19,628 nt of DNA from CAG-217 sp963642245 (GTDB lineage: Bacteria; Bacillota; Clostridia; Oscillospirales; Acutalibacteraceae), in the NCBI GenBank assembly GCA_963642245.1, contig CAVIFY010000040.1, positions 1 to 19,628 of the forward strand, given 5' to 3'. A program made the position numbers and the translations under genes. Under the pieces are notes generated by a model that worked only from the letters and a program-made list of their open reading frames with translations, was not told the origin of the DNA and did not search any database. Positions 13,368 to 19,628 of this stretch are shown here, one piece after another; position 1 is the stretch's first letter; each line of letters starts with the position of its first letter.

Positions 13368-14930
13368 ATGGCAAAAAAGACAGTCTTTATTACCGGCGGT
13401 ACCGGTAACATGGGTTGGGCCGCTGTGCAGGAAATGCTCAAGAAGCCCAGCGAGATCAACATCAAAATGTTGGCTCGTAAAAGCCCCAAGAACGAGGAGA
13501 AGCTCAAAGGCCTGATGGCAAAGCCCAATGTAAAGGTGGTTTGGGGCGATCTTTGTGATTATGACGCAATTCTGGACGGCGTGACCGGCGCAGACTATGT
13601 GCTGCACATCGGCGGCATGGTATCTCCCACCGCTGACTGGAAGCCTTACAGAACCCAGAAGACCAATATCGGCGCTGCGCAGAACATCTGCAAGGCCGTG
13701 TTGGCACAGCCCAATGCAGACGATATTAAGGTTTGCTACATCGGCACCGTTGCTGAGACCGGCGACCGTAACTATCCCATCCACTGGGGCCGTTGCGGCG
13801 ACCCGCTGAAGATCTCCATCTATGACCACTATGCCGTATCTAAGGCTGTGGCTGAGCGCACTTTCGTTGAGAGCGGCGTGAAGAACTGGGTGGTTATGCG
13901 CCAGAGCGGTATCCTTTATCCCAACATTTTGAAGAATATGGATCCCATTATGTTCCATGTGCCGATCAACGGCGTGCTGGAGTGGTGCACCGTGGAGGAC
14001 AGCGGTCGTCTGATGTGCAACCTGGTTACTGAGGACGCTGCCGGTCACCTGGGCGCTGACTTCTGGAACCACTTCTACAACATCGGCTCCGGTAAGGAGT
14101 ACCGTATCTCCAACTACGAGTTTGAGCACCTGCTGCTGGGCACCCTGGGTCTTGCCGGCCCGGAGAAGCTGTTTGACCCCAACTGGTTCATTCTCAAGAA
14201 CTTCCACGGTCAGTTCTATGCCGACGGCGACAAGCTGGAGGAGTACCTGCACTTCCGTGAGAACCTGCCCATCCAGGATTACTTCAACCGCCTGGCCGAG
14301 CATGTAGAGTTCTACTTCAAGATCCCCCGCTACCTGCCCAAGAACCTGGTTGCCGCTTGTGCAAAGCCCTTCATGAAGAAGATCGCTTCCACCAAGGACT
14401 TCGGTACTTTGGACTGGGTAGCTACCAAGAACCAAACCCGTCTGTCCGCTTACTACGGCACTTACGAGGATTGGGCCAAGATCCCCACCAAGTGGGAAGA
14501 TGTTGAGATCATCAAGTTCAACAAGGACACCAGCGACGCAGAGAACTACAAGCTGGATCACGGCTATGACGAGAGCAAGCCCGAGTCCGAGCTGGACATT
14601 GAGGATATGAAGCAGGCTGCTAAGTTCCGCGGCGGCGAGTGCCTGAGCACTTCTATGAAGAAGGGCGACCTGGCTACCAAGCTGAAGTGGAAATGCGGCT
14701 ACTGCGGCGCTGAGTTTGAGGCCAGCCCCGCACTGATCCTGCTGGGTGGTCACTGGTGCCCCGAGTGCTACATCCCCCAGAAGACGTGGGATTACGACAA
14801 CATTGCAAAGACCAACCCGTTCTTTGCCCAGGTTTGGTATCCCAACCACACCAAGGACGAGTGCAATGTGTACAACTTCGACGACCTGTTCCAGGTGAAC
14901 GGCGTGAAGTGGGACGACATCAAGCACTAA
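13368..14930 (+). CDS. NAD-dependent epimerase/dehydratase (extended SDR) with C-terminal zinc ribbon
   Basis: A 520-residue protein. Residues 1 to about 320 are an extended short-chain dehydrogenase/reductase: Rossmann motif TGGTGNMG (9-16), GDLCDYD (60-66), and catalytic YAVSK with Y155 and K159. About 320-435 is a family-specific extension with no motif I recognise. Near the C-terminus WKCGYCGAEFEASP and GHWCPEC (C443, C446, C464, C467) form a Cys4 zinc ribbon of the type seen in nucleic-acid-associated or treble-clef modules. Substrate and pathway are unknown. Expression signals are strong (full Shine-Dalgarno site, TATAAT), and codon choice leans to GGT, GCT, CGT and GTT more than in its neighbours, which is usual for abundant proteins. 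The frame opens upstream to 13293, but the ATG at 13368 alone has a ribosome site. Confidence 0.85.
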   Translation: MAKKTVFITGGTGNMGWAAVQEMLKKPSEINIKMLARKSPKNEEKLKGLMAKPNVKVVWGDLCDYDAILDGVTGADYVLHIGGMVSPTADWKPYRTQKTNIGAAQNICKAVLAQPNADDIKVCYIGTVAETGDRNYPIHWGRCGDPLKISIYDHYAVSKAVAERTFVESGVKNWVVMRQSGILYPNILKNMDPIMFHVPINGVLEWCTVEDSGRLMCNLVTEDAAGHLGADFWNHFYNIGSGKEYRISNYEFEHLLLGTLGLAGPEKLFDPNWFILKNFHGQFYADGDKLEEYLHFRENLPIQDYFNRLAEHVEFYFKIPRYLPKNLVAACAKPFMKKIASTKDFGTLDWVATKNQTRLSAYYGTYEDWAKIPTKWEDVEIIKFNKDTSDAENYKLDHGYDESKPESELDIEDMKQAAKFRGGECLSTSMKKGDLATKLKWKCGYCGAEFEASPALILLGGHWCPECYIPQKTWDYDNIAKTNPFFAQVWYPNHTKDECNVYNFDDLFQVNGVKWDDIKH

Positions 14931-14950
14931 GCCTACATAAACCAAAAACA

Positions 14951-14980
14951 GCGCTCCGAGTTTTCGGAGCGCTTGTTTTA
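14951..14980 (+). terminator. Intrinsic terminator of the SDR gene
   Basis: A perfect 9-bp stem GCGCTCCGA (14951-14959) with TCGGAGCGC (14964-14972), loop GTTT, then TTGTTTTA. It lies 20 nt after the stop codon. Confidence 0.92.
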
Positions 14981-14991
14981 TATATAGATAT

Positions 14992-15023
14992 AGAAAAAGC
15001 CGCAGGAATATTCCTGCGGCTTT
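14992..15023 (-). terminator. Intrinsic terminator of the ABC exporter operon
   Basis: A perfect 28-bp palindrome centred between 15009 and 15010 (AAAGCCGCAGGAAT and its complement), giving a long hairpin with a minimal loop. On the minus strand it is followed by TTTCTATA after the TTT of the arm, making a run of five T. It lies 25 nt beyond the stop codon of the second ABC gene. Confidence 0.88.
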
Positions 15024-15048
15024 CGCAGAATTCCATTGATTTACCCAT

Positions 15049-16803
15049 TTACGCCAGCTGGTCCGTCTCCGGGAACTGGGAATTGTACAGATGATAATAG
15101 AAGCCTTTATCCGCCAGCAAAGAGGCGTGGGTGCCCTGCTCAATAATGGTGCCGTCCTTCATCACCAGGATCAGGTCGGCGCCCTTAATGGTGGACAGCC
15201 GGTGGGCAACAATAAAGGAAGTGCGCCCCTCCATCAGGGTCAGGAACGCCTGCTGAATTTTCATCTCCGTGGTGGTATCAATGGAGGAAGTGGCCTCGTC
15301 CAAAATCAGCACCGACGGATCGCACAGCATAATGCGGGCGATACAAAGCAGCTGCTTTTGCCCCTGGGACAGGCTGCCGCCGTCCTCGCCGATCTTGGTA
15401 TAATATCCCTCCGGCAGCCGCTGGATAAAGCTGTGGGCGTGGGCTTTCTTGGCAGCTGTCACCGCCTCGTCATAAGAAGCGCCCGGGTTGCCCATACAAA
15501 TATTATCTAAGATGGTGCCGCTCTTCAGCCAGGTATCTTGCAGCACCATACCAAAGTTCTTGCGCAGGGCCTTGCGGCCGATCTGCTGCACCGGGGTGCC
15601 GTCTATGGTGATCTGCCCGCCCTGCACATCGTAAAAGCGCATAAGCAGATTGATCAATGTGGTCTTGCCGCAGCCGGTAGGGCCGACAATGGCCACACGC
15701 ATACCCGGCTGTACATCCACGGACAGATCCTCGATCAGCTTGCGATCCGGCAGGTAAGAGAAGCGAATATGCTGCAACTGTACTTTGCCGTCCAAATGCG
15801 TGGGCTGCAACGCGCCCTCCGGGTCTGCCGGCACCGGCTCCTCCTCAATGAATTCCATAATCCGCGCGGCACAGGCCAGTGCGTTTTGGAACTCCGTCAC
15901 CACGGAGCTGATGTCATTAAATGGCTTGGTGTACTGGTTGGCATACGACAAAAAGCAAGAGAGCATACCCACGGAGATATTGCCCCGAATGGCGATCATG
16001 GCGCCAAACAACGCCACCGCCGCGTACACAATGCTGTTTACAAACCGGGTGGCCGGGTTGGTGATGGAAGAGAAGAATGTGGCCCGCATGGAATACTTAG
16101 CCAGGCGGTCATTGATCTCATCGAACTGCTCTTGATTGTCTGCCTCTTTGGAATAGGCGGTCACCACCTTTTGGTTGGTGATCATCTCGTCAATAAAGCC
16201 GGTCTGCTCCCCGCGAACGGCACTTTGCTTTTGGAACATAGCATAAGTCTTCTTGGCAATAAACCGGGCGATAAAGAAAGACAGGGGCGTGACAACGACC
16301 ACCACCAGAGTGATCCACACATTGATGGACAGCATAAACGCCAAAGTGCCGATAATGGTCACCACGCCGGTAAACAGCTGGGAAAAGCCCATCAGCAGTC
16401 CGTCGGCGAACTGGTCCGCGTCGCTGATGACCCGAGAGACCACATCCCCCTGGGAGTGGCTGTCCAGGTAAGAGAACGGCAGCACCAGCAATTTATCAAA
16501 CGCCCGGGCGCGCATATCCCGCACCACATTATAGGTGATCTTATTGTTGAGCATATTCATCACCCACTGCATGGCGCCTACGCACAGCAACATGACCACC
16601 ACAGTGATCAGGTGGCGGGCAACGGCGGCAAAGTCCACCTGCCCCGGGCCGATGATCGCGTCAATGGCGTAACCGATACGAATGGGCACATACAGGGTCA
16701 GCACCACCGACCCACCGGCCAGCAGTACAGACAAAAGCAGCAGGTACTTATAGTGACCGATATAGCCAAAAATCTTCTTCAAAGTAGAGGTGTTCTTTTT
16801 CAT
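15049..16803 (-). CDS. ABC exporter half-transporter, consensus ATP-site subunit
   Basis: A 584-residue half-transporter: a six-helix membrane domain (about 1-320) fused to an ATPase domain. Walker A is VGPTGCGKTT; Walker B is VLILDEATSSID with the catalytic glutamate present; the switch histidine is in AHRLSTI. Its signature loop is altered (SLSQGQKQ instead of LSGGQ). With the upstream partner it forms a heterodimeric exporter of the BmrCD/TM287-288/LmrCD type, likely moving drugs, lipids or peptides outward; the substrate cannot be told. The frame extends upstream to 16935, but the ATG at 16803 has AGGAGGTGA before it and overlaps the partner's stop by 4 nt (ATGA), a coupling that fits equal subunit dosage. 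Confidence 0.93.
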   Translation of the reverse strand: MKKNTSTLKKIFGYIGHYKYLLLLSVLLAGGSVVLTLYVPIRIGYAIDAIIGPGQVDFAAVARHLITVVVMLLCVGAMQWVMNMLNNKITYNVVRDMRARAFDKLLVLPFSYLDSHSQGDVVSRVISDADQFADGLLMGFSQLFTGVVTIIGTLAFMLSINVWITLVVVVVTPLSFFIARFIAKKTYAMFQKQSAVRGEQTGFIDEMITNQKVVTAYSKEADNQEQFDEINDRLAKYSMRATFFSSITNPATRFVNSIVYAAVALFGAMIAIRGNISVGMLSCFLSYANQYTKPFNDISSVVTEFQNALACAARIMEFIEEEPVPADPEGALQPTHLDGKVQLQHIRFSYLPDRKLIEDLSVDVQPGMRVAIVGPTGCGKTTLINLLMRFYDVQGGQITIDGTPVQQIGRKALRKNFGMVLQDTWLKSGTILDNICMGNPGASYDEAVTAAKKAHAHSFIQRLPEGYYTKIGEDGGSLSQGQKQLLCIARIMLCDPSVLILDEATSSIDTTTEMKIQQAFLTLMEGRTSFIVAHRLSTIKGADLILVMKDGTIIEQGTHASLLADKGFYYHLYNSQFPETDQLA

Positions 16804-18533
16804 GCGCCGGTCACCTCCTCGCTGAATTGAGAATGATAAATTTCGCCATACGCCGGGCAATGCGCCAAAAGTTCCTTGTGGGTCCCGGCACCTACCAGGC
16901 GCCCGTCCTCCAGCACCAAGATCTGGTCGGCGCACATCACGGAACTGGCCCGCTGGGAGACGATGAACAGTGTAGGCTTGTAAGGCAGCGCCAAAATGGC
17001 CTTGCGCATAGCCGCCTCCGTTGCATAATCCAGGGCAGAGGACGAGTCGTCCAGCACCAGGATCTGCGGTTTGCGCACCAGCGCCCGCGCCACAGACAGC
17101 CGCTGCTTTTGCCCGCCGGAGAAGTTGGCGCCGTTTTGCTCCACAGGGGCGTCCAGACCGCCTTTATCCTCCACAATATCCAGCACCTGTGCCGTGCTTA
17201 GAGCGGCACGCAAATCATCGTCTGTGGCGCTGTCGTCGCCCCACAGCAGGTTGCTGCGTACCGTGCCCCGGAACAGCACTGCCTTTTGCTGCACATAGCC
17301 GATCCGGTGGCGCAAATCCTCGTCATGATAGGCACAAACATTCTTGCCAAAGACGGACACCTGCCCGTCCTTTATATCATAAAAATGCGGGATCAAGGAC
17401 ACCAGGCTGCTTTTGCCGCTGCCGGTGCCGCCGATAATGCCCACCACGCTGCCCCGGGGCACGGTAAAGGAAATGTGCTCCAGGGACGGCTCGCCGGCGT
17501 TCTTGTACTGCAAGGTCACATCGTCAAAGGCAACGGCCACCTCGCTGTCCCCAGCCTTGCCGTCGTTGGTATGTTCTAAGGTCGGCTCCAACTGCAACAC
17601 GCCCTGAATACGAGAGGCGCAGGCCAGTGCCTTGGTAATGGTGATAATCATATTGGCCAGCTTTACAAGCTCTACCAAAATTTGGCTCATATAGTTATAG
17701 AGCGCCACCACCTGGCCCTGGGTCAGGTCGCCCAGGCTCACCCGCACGGCGCCGGTATGGATCAGCACCACGATCCCGGCGTTGATGAGAATATAAGTCA
17801 GCGGGTTTAACAGGGCAGAAAGGCGACCCACGCTGCGCTGCAAGTGGGAGAGCATCTCGTTGCGCTTATTAAAGTTGGCCTGCTCCGCGTCCTCCGCCGC
17901 AAAGGCACGGATCACGCGGGCACCGGCATAGTTCTCTCTGGTGGTCAGGGTCACTCCGTCCAGCTGGCGCTGCACATTCTTGTACCCGGGCATGGTCAGC
18001 CCCATAATGCCAAACACCACCAGGGACAGCGCGGCGATCACCACAACAAAGATCAGCGCGCAGCGCACATCAATGGTAAAGGCCATCACCATAGCGCCCA
18101 GCACAATAAAGGGCGAGCGCAAAAACAGGCGTAGCACCAGGTTCACACCGTTTTGCACCTGGGTCACATCGTTGGTCATTCGGGTGATCAGCGAGGAGCG
18201 CCCAAGGGTGTCCAGCTCTGAAAAGCTCAGGCTCTGAATTTTGCCAAACAGGCTGCTGCGCAATTCCTTGCCAAAGCCGGTAGCCGCCCGTGCGGCAAAG
18301 AACTGGGCGGTAATGGCCATCACCATACCCACCACGGCAAAGCCCACCAGCAAGGCGCAGTTTTGGTAAATCACAGCCTTGTTGCCCGGCCGAATACCGC
18401 TGTCAATGATCCGCGCCACCACCAGCGGCACGATCAGTTCAAAGGTCGCTTCCAGCAGCTTAAACAGCGGCGCAAAGAAGGACTCTTTCTTATAATGCTT
18501 CAAATAGACCAATAAGTCTTTCAGCGTTCTCAC
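16800..18533 (-). CDS. ABC exporter half-transporter, degenerate ATP-site subunit
   Basis: A 577-residue half-transporter with an N-terminal six-helix membrane domain and a C-terminal ATPase. Walker A is IGGTGSGKSS and the signature NFSGGQKQR is intact, but the Walker B end reads VLDDSSSALD (aspartate in place of the catalytic glutamate) and the switch histidine is glutamine (VSQRASS). Both changes are the hallmark of the degenerate site in heterodimeric exporters such as TM287 and BmrC. Its intact signature loop would complete the active site of the partner. The first gene of the pair, under a consensus promoter. Start is uncertain: GTG at 18533 abuts the GGGAGG ribosome site with no spacing; a CTG at 18524, giving MKDLLVYLKHYKKE, has proper spacing and the family N-terminus. 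Confidence 0.92.
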   Translation of the reverse strand: MRTLKDLLVYLKHYKKESFFAPLFKLLEATFELIVPLVVARIIDSGIRPGNKAVIYQNCALLVGFAVVGMVMAITAQFFAARAATGFGKELRSSLFGKIQSLSFSELDTLGRSSLITRMTNDVTQVQNGVNLVLRLFLRSPFIVLGAMVMAFTIDVRCALIFVVVIAALSLVVFGIMGLTMPGYKNVQRQLDGVTLTTRENYAGARVIRAFAAEDAEQANFNKRNEMLSHLQRSVGRLSALLNPLTYILINAGIVVLIHTGAVRVSLGDLTQGQVVALYNYMSQILVELVKLANMIITITKALACASRIQGVLQLEPTLEHTNDGKAGDSEVAVAFDDVTLQYKNAGEPSLEHISFTVPRGSVVGIIGGTGSGKSSLVSLIPHFYDIKDGQVSVFGKNVCAYHDEDLRHRIGYVQQKAVLFRGTVRSNLLWGDDSATDDDLRAALSTAQVLDIVEDKGGLDAPVEQNGANFSGGQKQRLSVARALVRKPQILVLDDSSSALDYATEAAMRKAILALPYKPTLFIVSQRASSVMCADQILVLEDGRLVGAGTHKELLAHCPAYGEIYHSQFSEEVTGA

Positions 18534-18541
18534 CCTCCCGT

Positions 18542-18557
18542 CTGCCCACCCGGGCAG
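18542..18557 (-). other. Hairpin next to the ribosome site of the ABC operon
   Basis: CTGCCC (18552-18557 on the minus strand) and GGGCAG (18542-18547) form a 6-bp G/C stem with a 4-nt loop in the leader of the ABC mRNA. It ends 2 nt before the GGGAGG Shine-Dalgarno site. No T-run follows, so it is not a terminator; it may affect translation. Confidence 0.5.
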
Positions 18558-18584
18558 CGCATATCATTTTGCAAATCGCTACTT

Positions 18585-18613
18585 ATTATAATTAGTATTT
18601 GCCTTTCTGTCAA
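18585..18613 (-). promoter_or_regulatory. Full-consensus sigma-A promoter for the ABC exporter operon
   Basis: Minus strand: perfect -35 TTGACA (complement of 18608-18613), a 17-bp spacer, and perfect -10 TATAAT (complement of 18585-18590). Transcription would start near 18578, leaving a leader of about 45 nt. A 12/12 match usually implies either high basal output or control by a repressor. Confidence 0.92.
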
Positions 18614-18625
18614 TAAACCTTGACA
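18608..18625. repeat. Inverted repeat formed by two divergent -35 boxes
   Basis: TGTCAA-TAAACC-TTGACA: the -35 elements of the ABC promoter and the Gfo/Idh/MocA promoter lie back to back as a perfect 6+6 inverted repeat with a 6-nt centre. A single dimeric regulator or one polymerase could affect both promoters here. Confidence 0.75.
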
Positions 18626-18647
18626 AATGCGGCCAAAGTGCTATGAT
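18620..18647 (+). promoter_or_regulatory. Sigma-A promoter for the Gfo/Idh/MocA oxidoreductase gene
   Basis: Perfect -35 TTGACA (18620-18625), a 16-bp spacer, and -10 TATGAT (18642-18647) preceded by TGC (extended -10). The predicted start near 18654 leaves a leader of about 19 nt that holds the GAGGTGA ribosome site. Confidence 0.85.
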
Positions 18648-18672
18648 TATAAAAAAATGCGAGGTGATCTCA

Positions 18673-19628
18673 ATGGAAAACAAGCCGGTAACGGCCATTA
18701 TCGTAGGTGCCGGGCACCGCGCCATGGTGTACAGCAAACTGGCGCTGACCAACCCGGAGCTGCTGAAGATCGTGGGCGTAGCAGACCCGGACCCCATTCG
18801 GCGCAAAAAGTGCCGTGAGCTTTACGGCTTTGGCGAGGATATGTGCTTTGAAAATGCTAACGCGCTGGCTGCCAAGGGCAGACTGGCGGACGCCATCATC
18901 AACGGCACGATGGACGAGGTACATATCGAGACCTCCGTGCCCCTGCTGAACGCCGGGTACGATATGCTGCTGGAAAAGCCCTTTGCCGTGAATGAAGAAG
19001 AAATGCGCACCTTGGTGGACTGCGCCCGGCAGAACCACAGCAAGGTGATGATCTGCCATGTGCTGCGGTACACACCGTTCTACTACGGCATTAAAGAGCG
19101 CGTTGCCGCCGGTGAGATCGGCGATATTATCAATATTCAGACCCAGGAGCATGTGTCTTACCACCACCTGAGCACCTCTTATGTGCGGGGCAAGTGGGCC
19201 AACAGCCAAAAGTGCCACACCAGTATGCTGCTGGCCAAATGTTGCCACGATCTGGACATGATGATGTGGATGATGGCAGAGACCAAGCCCACCGCCGTCA
19301 GCTCCTTTGGTGGCAAGTTCCAGTTTAAGCCGGAGAATGCCCCGGCAGGCGCCGGCACCCGGTGCATGGTGGACTGCCCGCTGGTAGACACCTGCCGCTA
19401 CTCCTGCAAGCGGCTGTACATTGACCACCCGGACCGCTGGTCCTTCTATGTGTGGGACAAGCTGGAGGGCATTGAGCACCCCACCATTGAGGATAAGATC
19501 AACTTACTCAAGGGCGACTCCCCTTACGGCCGCTGCATTTACAAGTGCGACAACGATGTGGTGGACCACCAGAGCGTGATGGTCCAGTTCGCCAGCGGCG
19601 CCACCGGCACCCACAATATGGTGGGCGG
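18673..19628 (+). CDS. Gfo/Idh/MocA family oxidoreductase (C-terminus beyond window)
   Basis: The first 318 residues of an NAD(P)-dependent sugar or polyol dehydrogenase-like protein. The N-terminal Rossmann fold starts TAIIVGAGHRAMVYSKLA (7-24); the family motif LLEKPF lies at about 100-105, with the catalytic lysine in EKP, followed by CHVLRYTPFYYGIKE and later CHDLDMMMWM. A cysteine cluster (RCMVDCPLVDTCRYSCKRLY, about 230-249) marks a subgroup of longer members and could bind a metal or iron-sulfur site; its function is not known. Substrate unknown. ATG at 18673 has GAGGTGA upstream. It is divergent from the ABC exporter operon with adjoining promoters. The gene runs off the right edge in frame. 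Confidence 0.9.
   Translation, partial: MENKPVTAIIVGAGHRAMVYSKLALTNPELLKIVGVADPDPIRRKKCRELYGFGEDMCFENANALAAKGRLADAIINGTMDEVHIETSVPLLNAGYDMLLEKPFAVNEEEMRTLVDCARQNHSKVMICHVLRYTPFYYGIKERVAAGEIGDIINIQTQEHVSYHHLSTSYVRGKWANSQKCHTSMLLAKCCHDLDMMMWMMAETKPTAVSSFGGKFQFKPENAPAGAGTRCMVDCPLVDTCRYSCKRLYIDHPDRWSFYVWDKLEGIEHPTIEDKINLLKGDSPYGRCIYKCDNDVVDHQSVMVQFASGATGTHNMVG

Noticed and set aside
13311..15143. Long minus-strand open frame (610 codons) opposite the SDR gene
   Set aside because: It runs through two terminators, has no family features, and mirrors a gene with clear motifs and expression signals.
15538..16830. Plus-strand open frame (430 codons) opposite the second ABC gene
   Set aside because: H/Q/R-rich shadow sequence with no start signals; the minus strand carries a canonical ABC exporter.
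1..19628. CRISPR arrays, insertion sequences, prophage, tRNA or rRNA genes
   Set aside because: No regular repeat-spacer pattern, transposase or integrase motif, inverted-repeat pair bounding a gene, or structural RNA sequence was recognised other than the riboswitch.

Overview
This window (about 19.6 kb, GC-rich) looks like chromosomal DNA of an endospore-forming member of the Clostridia, most likely the Oscillospirales/Ruminococcaceae side of the Bacillota. That placement is inferred from three things: a complete spoIIIA operon, a spoIIID gene, and strong Shine-Dalgarno sites and sigma-A promoters with a Clostridia-type divergent PRPP synthetase. No phage, transposon, CRISPR, rRNA or tRNA was seen, and the gene content is core rather than accessory.

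Layout. (1) Positions 1-5403, minus strand: spoIIIAA-AB-AC-AD-AE-AF-AG-AH, tightly packed, mostly with 1-4 nt overlaps or short gaps. They encode the mother-cell part of the feeding-tube (SpoIIIA-SpoIIQ) apparatus. Downstream lie an Asp23/Gls24-family gene and nusB (cut by the window edge). These two have their own near-consensus vegetative promoter, and an intrinsic terminator/attenuator sits between them. (2) Positions 5561-10495, plus strand: a large polytopic YfhO-family membrane protein with a four-helix GtrA-like N-terminal domain, a divergent ribose-phosphate pyrophosphokinase, and a small membrane-anchored protein of unknown function, closed by a terminator. (3) Positions 10604-11716, plus strand: spoIIID (mother-cell transcription regulator) and proC (proline synthesis, with its own promoter). 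(4) Positions 11808-13187, minus strand: metK under a complete SAM-I (S-box) riboswitch with its own promoter and terminator. (5) Positions 13368-14930, plus strand: a strongly expressed-looking extended SDR (NAD(P)-binding) protein with a C-terminal zinc ribbon, function unknown. (6) Positions 15049-18533, minus strand: a two-gene heterodimeric ABC exporter with one degenerate ATP site. (7) Position 18673 to the window end, plus strand: a Gfo/Idh/MocA oxidoreductase, divergent from the ABC pair, with back-to-back promoters whose -35 boxes form an inverted repeat.

How the parts relate. Two loci (spoIIIA and spoIIID) serve the mother-cell sporulation programme and would be expected to depend on sigma-E. 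The rest is housekeeping or envelope/transport work. Convergent gene pairs (proC/metK and SDR/ABC) are separated by two neighbouring hairpins, one per direction.

No clearly new multi-gene system is visible. The points most worth a second look are the GtrA-YfhO fusion (a possible flippase plus glycosyltransferase in one chain), the SDR-zinc ribbon fusion, the attenuator ahead of nusB, and the paired -35 inverted repeat.
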